DNA from: an uncultured Collinsella sp.
GTDB taxonomy: Bacteria; Actinomycetota; Coriobacteriia; Coriobacteriales; Coriobacteriaceae
NCBI GenBank assembly: GCA_900542635.1
Contig: UQOJ01000038.1
Span: 1 to 19,353, forward strand
Direction: 5' to 3'
DNA length: 19,353 nucleotides
Made by a program: the position numbers and the translations under genes
Shown here: in pieces, positions 7,602-14,701 of the stretch
Layout: each line of letters starts with the position of its first letter
Position numbering within the stretch: the first letter of the stretch is position 1
Notes under the pieces: model-generated
Seen by the model: only the letters and a program-made list of their open reading frames with translations
What the model was told of the DNA's origin: nothing
The model's database searches: none

Positions 7602-9554
7602 CTACAGGTTCTTGACACCCATCGCGCGCATGGCGTTCAGGATGGCGATGATCGCCACGCCCACGTCGCCGAACACAGCAAGCCACATGTTGGCGATGCC
7701 GAGTGCTGCCAGCACTAGAATCAGCAGCTTAACGCCCAGCGCAAAGATGATGTTCTGCCAGACAATCGCCATGGTCTTGCGCGCCACACGGATGGCGTGG
7801 GCGATGTTGGACGGCTTGTCATCCATGAGCACGACGTCGGCGGCCTCGATCGCAGCGTCGGAACCCATAGCGCCCATGGCAATGCCCACATCGGCGCGCG
7901 TGAGCACGGGTGCGTCGTTGATGCCGTCACCGACAAAGGCGAGCTTGCCCTTGCCGCTTTCGGCCGCGAGCAGCGCTTCAACACGCTCGACCTTGTCGCC
8001 CGGCAGCAGCTGCGCGTGGAACTCGTCGAGGCAGAGCTGCTTGGCCACCGCAGCAGCCACTTCCTCGCGGTCGCCCGTGAGCATGACGGTGCGCTTGACG
8101 CCGGCGGCGTGCAGGTCGCGGATCGTCTGTTCGGCATCGGCCTTAACGGTGTCTGCAATCACGATGTGGCCGGCGTACACGCCGTCAATGAGCACATGCA
8201 GAATCGTTCCGACGACCTCGCAATCGGGCGCTTCGACTCCGGCCGCGGCGAGCATCTTTGCGTTGCCAACGACGACGTGCTTGCCGTCGATGGTTGCCGT
8301 CACGCCATGGCCCGCGTCGTTGGTGGAGTCGCTTACGCGCTTGGGGTCGGCCTCGCCCTGGTAGGCGACACGCACGGACTGCGCGATGGGGTGATCGGAG
8401 AACGACTCGGCAAGGGCGGCGACTTCGAGCAACGACTGCTCGGTATAGCCGGCCTCGGGGCGCACCGCGACGACCGAGAACGTGCCGTTGGTGAGGGTGC
8501 CGGTTTTGTCGAAGACGACGGTGTCCACGTCGGCGAGCGTCTCGAGGTAGTTGGAGCCCTTGATGAGAACGCCCAGCTTGGACGCGCCGCCGATGCCGCC
8601 AAAGAAGCTCAACGGTACGCTGATCACGAGGGCGCACGGGCAGCTGACGACTAGGAAGGTCAGACCGCGCAGAATCCAGTCGGACCAGGCACCGGTGACC
8701 AGGCCGCCGCCGAGCGCGAGCACCGCGGCAGCGCCGGTGACGGCGGGGGTGTAGACGCGGGCAAAGCGCGTGATGAAGTTTTCGGTGCGTGCCTTCTTCT
8801 CGCTGGCGTTTTCCACGAGCTCCAGGACGCGTGCGACGGTGGACTCGCCAAAGGGCTTGGTGGTGCGCACGTGGATGAGGCCCGTCATGTTGATGCAGCC
8901 GCTGATGATATCGTCGCCGGACTTGGCGGGGCGGGGAACTGACTCGCCCGTGAGTGCGGCGGTGTCGAGCTGGGTTTCGCCTTCGACGATGACGCCGTCG
9001 ATGGGCACGCGCTCGCCGGGCTTGACCGCAATCACGGTGCCGACGGCGATGTCATCGGGAAAGACCTGTTCGAGCGTGCCGTCGGCTTGCTCGACGTTAG
9101 CGTAGTCGGGCGCGATGTCCATCATGGCGCTGATCGACTTGCGGCTTTTGCCCACGGCATATGCCTGGAACAGCTCGCCGACTTGGTAGAACAGCATGAC
9201 GGCGGCGCCTTCGGCCATGTGCGGGTCGGTATCGGGGAAGAGCACCATGGCAAACGCGCCGATGGTCGCGACGGCCATAAGGAAACTCTCGTCGAAGGCC
9301 TTGCCGCGGCGGATGTTATTGAATGCCTTTTGCAGTACGTCGTAGCCGGCAATCAAAAAAGGCACGAGGAACAGTGCGAAGCTGGCGTAGATGTCGCCCG
9401 GGGTGCCGAATGCGGCAGTGAGGGTGCCGAGCTCATCGAGGGCGTACACCACGGCAAAAATGCCCAGCGCTACCAGGATGCGGTTGCGCTTATGCTCGAG
9501 TGACTCTTTTTTCTTGCGCTTCTTCTTTTTCTTCTTGGGGTCGGCGGTGGCCAT
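7602..9554 (-). CDS. Zn2+/Cd2+/Pb2+-exporting P1B-type ATPase
   Basis: Membrane pump that exports soft divalent cations, 650 aa. Start ATG at 9552-9554 with TGGGAGGAT just upstream; a longer open frame upstream crosses the operator and is not credible. Motifs: TGES 202-205, CPC 305-307 in SCPCALVIS, DKTGT with phosphorylated D349, HP 388-389, and GDGINDAP 542-549. K609 and D630 match in context and spacing the Lys/Asp pair of ZntA, which supports zinc-group (P1B-2) specificity rather than copper. The N-terminus has no metal-binding CxxC domain; residues 7-16 are almost all Lys/Arg. The missing domain is encoded separately by the gene upstream. It is the last gene of the arsR-type module and has its own operator copy at 9578-9597. 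Confidence 0.93.
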   Translation of the reverse strand: MATADPKKKKKKRKKKESLEHKRNRILVALGIFAVVYALDELGTLTAAFGTPGDIYASFALFLVPFLIAGYDVLQKAFNNIRRGKAFDESFLMAVATIGAFAMVLFPDTDPHMAEGAAVMLFYQVGELFQAYAVGKSRKSISAMMDIAPDYANVEQADGTLEQVFPDDIAVGTVIAVKPGERVPIDGVIVEGETQLDTAALTGESVPRPAKSGDDIISGCINMTGLIHVRTTKPFGESTVARVLELVENASEKKARTENFITRFARVYTPAVTGAAAVLALGGGLVTGAWSDWILRGLTFLVVSCPCALVISVPLSFFGGIGGASKLGVLIKGSNYLETLADVDTVVFDKTGTLTNGTFSVVAVRPEAGYTEQSLLEVAALAESFSDHPIAQSVRVAYQGEADPKRVSDSTNDAGHGVTATIDGKHVVVGNAKMLAAAGVEAPDCEVVGTILHVLIDGVYAGHIVIADTVKADAEQTIRDLHAAGVKRTVMLTGDREEVAAAVAKQLCLDEFHAQLLPGDKVERVEALLAAESGKGKLAFVGDGINDAPVLTRADVGIAMGAMGSDAAIEAADVVLMDDKPSNIAHAIRVARKTMAIVWQNIIFALGVKLLILVLAALGIANMWLAVFGDVGVAIIAILNAMRAMGVKNL

Positions 9555-9577
9555 GATTCGTATCCTCCCATTTGAAT

Positions 9578-9597
9578 GTATGAACACTCGCTCATAT
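9578..9597 (-). promoter_or_regulatory. Third ArsR-type operator copy, before the ATPase gene
   Basis: GTATGAACACTCGCTCATAT matches the operator at 10317-10336 in its arms (TATGAAC and TCATAT), differing only in the first base and the centre. It sits 24 bp before the ATPase start, just after the hairpin at 9611-9633 in the direction of transcription. This suggests direct, separate control of the pump by the sensor. I cannot place a good -35/-10 pair here. Confidence 0.65.
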
Positions 9598-9610
9598 AAT
9601 TTCGCGAGCA

Positions 9611-9633
9611 AAGGCCGCGGCAAGCGCGGCCTT
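9611..9633 (-). terminator. Hairpin between the metal-binding-domain gene and the ATPase gene
   Basis: A perfect 9-bp GC-rich stem pairs AAGGCCGCG (9611-9619) with CGCGGCCTT (9625-9633) around a 5-nt loop. On the reverse strand it ends in TTT only, so it may terminate partially, leaving the ATPase dependent on readthrough plus its own promoter. Confidence 0.55.
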
Positions 9634-9654
9634 GCGGGTTGGCGTAAACCTGGG

Positions 9655-9873
9655 CTAGAGAATGATCTCGCAGTCCGGCTCGGCGTCGGCGGTGAACTCC
9701 ACAACGCGGTCGAGGACCTCGTCGAACTCGGCGTCATCGGCCTCGAGCGTCAACTTCTGGGTCATAAAGTTGACCGAAACGGACTTGACGCCATCGAGCT
9801 TGGCCAGCTCGTCCTGAAGCTCACGCGCGCAGTTGGCGCAGTCGATCTCGTCGAGTTTAAACTGCTTTTTCAT
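9655..9873 (-). CDS. Stand-alone heavy-metal-associated (HMA) domain protein
   Basis: Small cytoplasmic metal-binding protein of 72 aa with the beta-alpha-beta-beta-alpha-beta HMA fold. The metal site is DCANCA with Cys12 and Cys15. The Asp before the first Cys is typical of the Zn/Cd/Pb-type domains of ZntA/CadA rather than the copper type (usually Thr). It fits as a metallochaperone or detached N-terminal domain of the ATPase encoded 100 bp downstream, which lacks one. Start ATG at 9871-9873 with GGAAAGGA upstream. It lies 63 bp after the sensor gene and is probably cotranscribed with it. A copper CopZ-like role is less likely given the partner pump. Confidence 0.85.
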   Translation of the reverse strand: MKKQFKLDEIDCANCARELQDELAKLDGVKSVSVNFMTQKLTLEADDAEFDEVLDRVVEFTADAEPDCEIIL

Positions 9874-9936
9874 GGTGGATTCCTTTCCCCGTATTTGCGG
9901 CTTGGGTGCAGGCCGCGCTGGTACCGTGGTTGGTCG

Positions 9937-10302
9937 CTATTCGCAGATGTGGCTCATGCCCTGGTTGAGCATGGTGTAGACGTGGTCGTCGGCGAGCGAG
10001 TATAGGATATTGCGCCCGTCGCGCCGGAATTTAACCAGGTGCGACTGCTTGAGTGTGCGCAGCTGGTGCGACACCGCGGACTGCGAGGTTTCGGTCGCTT
10101 CGGCGATGTCCGCCACGCAGAGCTCGCGGCCCATGAGGGCATAGAGGATCTTGATGCGCGTGGTGTCGCTGAAGACCTTGAACAGGTCGGCGAGGTCGTA
10201 GAGAAGCTCCTCGTCGGGAAGGTCCTCGGGCGAGCAGGTGGTGGGAATCGCGGGCTCGGTGGCCTCGATGTCGGGTTTCGTTTCATCAACGCGGATGCTC
10301 AT
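9937..10302 (-). CDS. ArsR/SmtB-family zinc-group metal sensor
   Basis: Dimeric winged-helix repressor released from DNA by metal, 121 aa. The DNA-recognition helix is TSQSAVSHQLRTLKQ. Both known SmtB sites are recognisable with an offset of one residue: Cys62 and Asp65 (ELCVAD) of the alpha3N site, with a further Cys23 in the N-terminal arm, and the alpha5 zinc site D105, H107, H118, E121, with E121 the final residue. These point to zinc (or Cd/Pb) sensing, in agreement with the P1B-2 pump downstream. Start ATG at 10300-10302 follows GAAAGGAT. One operator overlaps the leader next to the ribosome site and one lies in the promoter, so strong autoregulation is expected. Confidence 0.92.
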   Translation of the reverse strand: MSIRVDETKPDIEATEPAIPTTCSPEDLPDEELLYDLADLFKVFSDTTRIKILYALMGRELCVADIAEATETSQSAVSHQLRTLKQSHLVKFRRDGRNILYSLADDHVYTMLNQGMSHICE

Positions 10303-10316
10303 TGCAATATCCTTTC

Positions 10317-10336
10317 ATATGAACATGCGCTCATAT
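10317..10336 (-). promoter_or_regulatory. ArsR-type operator 1, in the sensor leader
   Basis: ATATGAACATGCGCTCATAT is an imperfect palindrome with arms ATATGA/TCATAT. It sits 14 bp before the sensor start and touches the ribosome site. SmtB/CzrA-type proteins bind such TGAA..TTCA-like palindromes. Confidence 0.75.
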
Positions 10337-10348
10337 AACTTGCTTCCG

Positions 10349-10376
10349 ATTATATGAGTGTATGTTCATATGTCAA
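10349..10376 (-). promoter_or_regulatory. Consensus sigma-70-type promoter of the zinc module with operator 2 in its spacer
   Basis: Read on the reverse strand, TTGACA (10376-10371) and TATAAT (10354-10349) are both perfect consensus hexamers with a 16-bp spacer. The palindrome ATATGAGTGTATGTTCATAT (10352-10371) fills the spacer and overlaps both hexamers, so repressor binding would block polymerase directly. It is the second of three similar operator boxes in the module. Confidence 0.85.
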
Positions 10377-10721
10377 TGACGTTCAGGTAATTCGTTGCAC
10401 AAAATGATGGGGAATAGTGGACGAGATCCCGGAGTGAGCGGTTTTGATAGCCGATGCCGGGGTGGGTGCCCCTGAGCCGTGCAAAAATTGGAGTATTCTG
10501 CAACGATAGGGGGTCCGTTAATTTATTGCAGGCCATATAATGCAGTTCAAGAGTTATCTTAGGGTGTTAATCCGATGAGTTCTTCCTCAAATGTTGCCTA
10601 ACGCTCTCACGCAAGAGTGATTTCGCTTCACATTTGGATCCACTCGAGGGTGATAGACACCCGGCTCTGCTGAATACTCGCAATTTTGCACGTCGCTAAG
10701 GTGCCCACCTTGTTAGCCGGT
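10377..10721. other. 345-bp non-coding stretch downstream of the hypothetical gene
   Basis: No gene can be supported; the open frames here are short and lack ribosome sites. Base composition is more AT-rich than the flanks. Visible items: an isolated TATAAT at 10536-10541 without a good -35, a TGCAA/TTGCA inverted pair flanking 10500-10530, and a short GGGTG/CACCC hairpin near 10650. None is assigned a function. It could be the edge of an acquired segment. Confidence 0.5.
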
Positions 10722-10877
10722 CTAGCTTCCGGCCCCGAAGATCCTGCCCTCGGGCGCGAAGCTGCTTGTTTGGTTGAGTGATGGGCTGTCGGGTTCGACA
10801 GTCTGCATGTCATCGATTGCCGGAGCCTCGTTAATCGTCGGATCGTCCAATGTGATGCCTTCGAGCATTGCTTTTTT
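10722..10877 (-). pseudogene. Out-of-frame 3' end of the hypothetical gene
   Basis: In the frame after the six-A run this segment reads 49 further residues (AMLEGITLDDPTINEAPAID and on to a TAG at 10722-10724). It is acidic, low in odd codons, and continues the upstream helix smoothly (RIDLEK then AMLEG). It has no start or ribosome site of its own at this point. It is best read as the displaced C-terminus of the gene upstream, either a real frameshift mutation or a homopolymer error. Confidence 0.5.
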
Positions 10878-11913
10878 CGAGGTCGATTCGTTGGCGCTCT
10901 TCGGAATCCTGGCGAAGCTCCTCCTGGATTCGTTTCTTCTCCTCAATAAACCTTCTGAGTACAAACTGTCTCAGGTCTTCTTGCATGATTTGAAAGTCTT
11001 TTGGCAGACGCGAGGGGCGTATGCCCTCTTTTCGTTGGATCGCCTCCATGACCCTAACGAAAGCGCTGGCATGCATAAAGGAATAACGACTGACGGTGAT
11101 GATTCCGTATCCCATGGACGCAAGCGCATTCTTGCGTTCCTCATCGATGGCGCGGTCTTCTTCCGCGTCATGATAAAAACCGTTGTATTCAATGTCTGTG
11201 CGAGATTTCTTTAGATACGCATCCATAAAGAACTTTTTGCGTCTCGTGAGATTCTTCGCTGCAGCGGTGACCTGCACCTCGTAATCGGTCTCAACTCCCT
11301 TAATACCAAGCCCTCCTTCGCTTTTGGGCAGCGTTAGCATCATGACAAATGCCGTTTCCATGGGAGACCGGCATCCGTCGCGTACACATTGGATCGCCTT
11401 TCGGGCAAGGGCCAAACCGTCGCATCTGGTAATGGAATTAAAGAACTGCTTTAACCTCTCGGTCGAGGTGAGCGCGAAACACTCGGTATAGGAGGTGGAA
11501 GAGTCGGTTCCAAGGGAATAAGCGCCGCACAGTTCAAAGTAGTACTCCACTAGTTCGCGAAAAGAAAGATAGGTGGCGGCCTGAAGTGCGCAAAGCTCAA
11601 CGCCAACAATGAAGATGCCATCTTTGAGCTCTATAAAGCGTGAGTTCGAGAATCGTTTTGAAGATACGTGGCATTGACAGTTCATTGCATAGCGCGCATT
11701 CCTGCGATCAAACACCATCACCTCGAGAGAACCATTTGCGTCGAGGGAAACATCATGTTTGGTGAGCCATTCTGCGGCTGCGTCAAGGAGCGTTCCGGTG
11801 GGACATGATCCGTAAATCGCGGCAGGGTTACAGGACTCGATGCCTTTCGCAGACACCGAATGCGCGGCCTGGTAGACCGCTTTTGCAGTGGTATGTGACA
11901 ATACGATACTCAT
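10831..11913 (-). CDS. Hypothetical protein with PD-(D/E)XK-like C-terminal region, probably frameshifted
   Basis: Unrecognised protein of 360 aa as read. The N-terminal third has a short hydrophobic region around ELCALQAATYLSF. The middle has SPMETAFVMMLTLPKSEGG, then MDAYLKKSRTDIEYNG, a D-x..E-x-N pattern, followed by DEERKNALASMGY. This layout (Glu, Asp, Glu, then an Arg-Leu helix and a Gly-Tyr strand) resembles DUF559/Vsr-like nucleases, and I associate it with a Coriobacterial hypothetical family; this is inference from pattern, not a confirmed match. The ATG at 11911-11913 lacks a visible ribosome site. The last 13 residues look out of frame: dropping one A of a six-A run (10872-10877) would continue into an acidic tail ending at 10722, giving about 396 aa. 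The gene is less GC-rich than its neighbours, which suggests transfer. Confidence 0.6.
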   Translation of the reverse strand: MSIVLSHTTAKAVYQAAHSVSAKGIESCNPAAIYGSCPTGTLLDAAAEWLTKHDVSLDANGSLEVMVFDRRNARYAMNCQCHVSSKRFSNSRFIELKDGIFIVGVELCALQAATYLSFRELVEYYFELCGAYSLGTDSSTSYTECFALTSTERLKQFFNSITRCDGLALARKAIQCVRDGCRSPMETAFVMMLTLPKSEGGLGIKGVETDYEVQVTAAAKNLTRRKKFFMDAYLKKSRTDIEYNGFYHDAEEDRAIDEERKNALASMGYGIITVSRYSFMHASAFVRVMEAIQRKEGIRPSRLPKDFQIMQEDLRQFVLRRFIEEKKRIQEELRQDSEERQRIDLEKSNARRHHIGRSDD

Positions 11914-12194
11914 GCTATATATCGTGTCAGCTAATGCCGTGTTGATGGCGCTGAGTGGAAAAGTCGTTTTAGAGGTCTAACCAAATGCTGTCCAAAAGCT
12001 TGACGCAATTATGGGTTGGTATGCCCTAAATAAAAGTTTTCGCAGCTTAGCTATAGCATATAAATACTCAATTGCTGCACATTTGATATCGATGCATTAC
12101 CATCCGATAACGAATTACGTGTCGGGAATTGGTCGAAATCGTTCAAAATGAGGGTTCAGAATTTGTGATGGCAGATCTATCTGTGGAACGTAGG
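11914..12194. other. Non-coding AT-rich stretch upstream of the hypothetical gene
   Basis: No gene is supported. The stretch 12000-12120 is the most AT-rich part of the window. A TTGACG at 12000-12005 lacks a well-spaced -10. On the reverse strand a TATATA (11916-11921) is too close to the ATG of the hypothetical gene to be its -10. I cannot identify the promoter of that gene. Confidence 0.4.
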
Positions 12195-12230
12195 GCGGCC
12201 CCGCTGCGGGGTTTTCCGCTGCGAGGCCGC
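12195..12230. terminator. GC-rich hairpin downstream of the exonuclease gene
   Basis: GCGGCC (12195-12200) and GGCCGC (12225-12230) can pair, and inside them CCCCG-CTG-CGGGG (12199-12211) is followed by TTTT on the plus strand. It lies 34 bp past the exonuclease stop. On the reverse strand, where that gene runs, there is no T-tract, so terminator function is uncertain. Confidence 0.35.
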
Positions 12231-12263
12231 TCGTGAACGGTGCCATGCTTGTCGCAGGCGTTT

Positions 12264-13232
12264 CTACTTGGCAAACAGGTTCTTGAGGTTGAACTCGGCT
12301 TGGACGGTGCGGAGCATGAGGTCGGTGTCGTCGAGGCCCAGGTGCTGCTCGTTGGCGTCGGCGGCGAGGGTGCCGCGGCGGCGGGCCCAGTTCTCGAGCG
12401 CGGCGGGCGCGGATTCGCGGGGGAGCGAGCGGACGTCGGCATCCAAGCTGCGGCAGATCTGGCGCGAGTCGATGACGATGATCTTGCCGGCGCGGCGTGC
12501 CTCGGCGTAACCGTCCAGGTGGATCTTGAACCAACTGTCTTCGAACGCGGCGTTATGCGCCATGTACGGGTACTTCTTCATAAGCTTGAGCAGCTGCTTC
12601 TGCAGTTCCTTGTTCTCGCGGAACGGCTTTTTGCCGTCGATGTCGTCCCAGGTGATGTGGTGGATATTCGACAACGGCACATCCTCGCCGCGGTAGATGT
12701 CGGGCAGGCCGCAGTAGTGTGCCTCGGCGTCGTGCGGGACGGCGTCGCTGGTGAGCTCCATGATCTCCCAGCCCACGTTGATGATGTAGCCGCGCTCGGG
12801 TGCACGGCCGGTGGTCTCGATGTCGATACCGAGCACGGTGCCCTGGATGGGCTTGCGGGCGTAGGCCACGCCGAGCGCGTCGCGGTCGCCGCGGATCTCG
12901 CGCATGACCGACGCGGCGGTGCGCTTTTGCATCTTACCGATGGCCGCGCAGGTGTCGGCATCGGATAGGCCGCGCGAAAGCGTCGCGGGCGTCACGTTGC
13001 GCAGGCGTGCCTCGCCAATCTGGTCGCACAGGTCGCGGTTGCGGTCAGCCAGGTCGCGCACGGTGGCAAAGTCGAAGCTGGGGTCGCCCTCGGCGGTAAA
13101 GTACTCGGTCTCGAGCACCTTGAGGGCCTCTTCGCCTTTCTGACGTTCGGATTCCATGGCGCCGTGATCGCCATAGATAAACATGGGAATAAACGGCTGG
13201 CGCTCGTATTCGAGTGCTTGCGATACGTTCAT
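12264..13232 (-). CDS. DnaQ-like DEDDh 3'-5' exonuclease
   Basis: Predicted 3'-5' exonuclease of the DNA polymerase III epsilon superfamily, 322 aa. Motif Exo I is GIDIETTG (D137, E139), Exo II is AHNAAFEDSWF (residues 225-235), and Exo III-epsilon is H297-x4-D302 in HLGLDDTD, so the DEDDh set is present. About 130 residues precede the nuclease domain: a charged, mostly helical N-terminus with no domain I recognise. This makes it longer than a minimal epsilon and suggests a repair or standalone enzyme rather than the replicative proofreader. Start ATG 13230-13232 has AAGGAG ideally placed. It is divergent from the metal exporter gene and appears monocistronic. Confidence 0.82.
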   Translation of the reverse strand: MNVSQALEYERQPFIPMFIYGDHGAMESERQKGEEALKVLETEYFTAEGDPSFDFATVRDLADRNRDLCDQIGEARLRNVTPATLSRGLSDADTCAAIGKMQKRTAASVMREIRGDRDALGVAYARKPIQGTVLGIDIETTGRAPERGYIINVGWEIMELTSDAVPHDAEAHYCGLPDIYRGEDVPLSNIHHITWDDIDGKKPFRENKELQKQLLKLMKKYPYMAHNAAFEDSWFKIHLDGYAEARRAGKIIVIDSRQICRSLDADVRSLPRESAPAALENWARRRGTLAADANEQHLGLDDTDLMLRTVQAEFNLKNLFAK

Positions 13233-13313
13233 ATGCTACTCCTTGGACGGGCTGCGTTGTGCGGCTCGAGGTTACTGAGTTATGGCGAGATGATAGTTTA
13301 CCATGGGCAACTA

Positions 13314-13341
13314 TTGGCACCGCGCCCGGGACAACTACAAT
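13314..13341 (+). promoter_or_regulatory. Possible promoter of the metal exporter gene
   Basis: TTGGCA (13314-13319) and TACAAT (13336-13341) with a 16-bp spacer form a reasonable sigma-70-type pair about 60 bp before the start. A second TACAAT at 13366-13371 has no good -35. No manganese riboswitch fold is evident in the short leader. Confidence 0.35.
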
Positions 13342-13403
13342 ACCCTAGTTGACCGCTAGGACTTTTACAATGCTGCCGAAAGACACGAAAGGTTCCATCC
13401 GTC

Positions 13404-14534
13404 ATGGATTTACTGATTGATATTCTGCTCGACGCCGGCAAGGACACGCTGTCGCTGGTGCCGTTTTTGTTGGTGACGTATCTTGCTCTCGAGACACTTG
13501 AGCACGTTGCGGGCGACCGCGTCAACGGCGCTATCAAGCGCGCCGGCGCTGCGGGTCCCGTGGTTGGCTCGCTGCTGGGCATTGTGCCGCAGTGCGGATT
13601 TTCGGCCATGGCAGCAACGCTGTACGCCGGCCGCGTCGTGACGCTGGGCACCTTGGTGGCGGTGTTCCTTTCGACCTCCGACGAGATGCTGCCGCTGCTA
13701 CTTGCCGAGCAGGTTTCCGTGCAGACTATGGCGATGCTTTTGGCTTCGAAGGCGTTGATTGCGCTGGTCACGGGCTTAATCGTGGATGCGGCTATCCGTG
13801 GCCTTCGTCGTAATGCCCGCGCGCATGCGGCGATTCGCCGTACCGTGCTGGGGACCGCTGCCAATCCGGCTCATGTGAACTGCGCCCACGACGACCATAC
13901 CGGGGGCGACATCATTGACGAAGTGGCTGAGGCGGGCGTAAGTGCCGATCACATCCACGAGCTGTGCGAACGCGACCATTGTGGTTGTGACGAGGATGAT
14001 GACGAGCACAGTCACGGTCACGAACACGGCCATGGGCACGGTCACGAACACGGCCATGAGCACGGCCACGAGGGCGATCATGCTCACGAGCGCGGCTGTG
14101 CTTGCGGTCATGAGCACAGCCACTCCCACGAGGGTGCGCCCGTTCTGTCGATCATCCGCAGCGCCATCTCGCACACCGTGCAGGTATCGGTATTCATTTT
14201 CCTGGTGACGCTGATTCTGGTCGCCGTCCTTGAGACCTTTGGCGAGTCCGCAATCGAGCAGTTCCTGCGCGGCAATGAGACGCTCGCCGTCCTGGGCTCG
14301 GCGCTTGTCGGTCTGATCCCCAACTGCTCTGCCAGCGTCGTCATTACGCAGCTTTACCTCGAAGGCGCGCTGCAGCTGGCCCCGATGCTCGCCGGCACCC
14401 TCATTTCCGCCGGCGTGGGCTACCTGGTGCTTTTCCGCACCAACCGCAGTGCCCGTGAGAACGTCATGTTCTTGGTCATGATGTACGTCATCGGCGCCGG
14501 TTGGGGCCTCGTTCTCTCCGCCTGTGGTCTCTAA
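13404..14534 (+). CDS. Putative 10-TM heavy-metal exporter (ArsP_2-like) with His-rich loop
   Basis: Membrane protein of 376 aa built of two similar halves joined by a cytoplasmic-type hydrophilic loop. Each half carries a conserved Pro-x-Cys element: GIVPQCGFSA at residues 59-68 and GLIPNCSAS at 303-311, and the first half has GTLVAVFLSTSDEMLP. These suit the family named putative heavy-metal exporter/putative manganese transporter (ArsP_2-like). The loop at about 155-245 has roughly 17 His in 202-242 plus Cys and Asp/Glu, typical of metal-buffering loops in Zn/Ni/Mn transporters. GAAAGG precedes the ATG. The substrate is unknown; manganese, zinc or arsenical compounds are all possible. A hairpin terminator follows. 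Confidence 0.78.
   Translation: MDLLIDILLDAGKDTLSLVPFLLVTYLALETLEHVAGDRVNGAIKRAGAAGPVVGSLLGIVPQCGFSAMAATLYAGRVVTLGTLVAVFLSTSDEMLPLLLAEQVSVQTMAMLLASKALIALVTGLIVDAAIRGLRRNARAHAAIRRTVLGTAANPAHVNCAHDDHTGGDIIDEVAEAGVSADHIHELCERDHCGCDEDDDEHSHGHEHGHGHGHEHGHEHGHEGDHAHERGCACGHEHSHSHEGAPVLSIIRSAISHTVQVSVFIFLVTLILVAVLETFGESAIEQFLRGNETLAVLGSALVGLIPNCSASVVITQLYLEGALQLAPMLAGTLISAGVGYLVLFRTNRSARENVMFLVMMYVIGAGWGLVLSACGL
14016..14063 (+). repeat. 24-bp tandem repeat in the His-rich coding region
   Basis: Two adjacent 24-bp units (14016-14039 and 14040-14063) are identical except for one base and encode alternating Gly-His/Glu-His. The surrounding sequence has further degenerate copies, so loop length may vary between strains by slippage. 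Confidence 0.8.
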
Positions 14535-14545
14535 GTAGGCCTAAC

Positions 14546-14620
14546 AAAACGGGCTTCAAAACAGCCATGCTCGGCGCCTGCACAATGTGGCGACGCATGG
14601 TATTTTGAAGCCCGTTTTTT
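14546..14620. terminator. Long hairpin terminator after the metal exporter gene
   Basis: AAAACGGGCTTCAAAA (14546-14561) pairs perfectly with 14603-14618, with an inner partial stem GCCATGC/GCATGGT, and six T at 14615-14620. The reverse strand also ends in TTTTGTT, so it can work both ways between these convergent genes. Confidence 0.8.
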
Positions 14621-14655
14621 GTTGAGCCATGGATCCTGAGTGCTCGTACCGCTCA

Positions 14656-14699
14656 AAACAAAAAGGCAGATTTCCGGACATATTCTAAAAATCTGCCTT
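14656..14699 (-). terminator. Terminator of the hdeD-like/UPF0178 unit
   Basis: On the reverse strand AAGGCAGATTT (14699-14689) pairs perfectly with AAATCTGCCTT (14673-14663), followed by TTTTTGTTTT. It begins 3 bp after the stop of the UPF0178 gene. Confidence 0.85.
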
Positions 14700-14701
14700 G
14701 G

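Noticed and set aside
9555..9737. Longer N-terminus for the P-type ATPase
   Set aside because: It would run through the hairpin and the operator and into the upstream gene, while the ATG at 9554 has a strong ribosome site.
10867..10880. Programmed -1 frameshift site
   Set aside because: The six-A run could be slippery, but a -1 shift leads to neither of the two relevant frames; a +1 shift is needed.
10722..10964. Separate 80-aa gene overlapping the hypothetical protein
   Set aside because: No ribosome site, and its second half reads naturally as the continuation of the upstream frame after a one-base shift.
13233..13403. Manganese (yybP-ykoY) riboswitch before the metal exporter gene
   Set aside because: The leader after the likely promoter is only about 60 nt, and I see no matching conserved stems.
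14016..14063. Short CRISPR-like repeat array
   Set aside because: The units are in frame, abut without spacers, and encode a His-rich loop.
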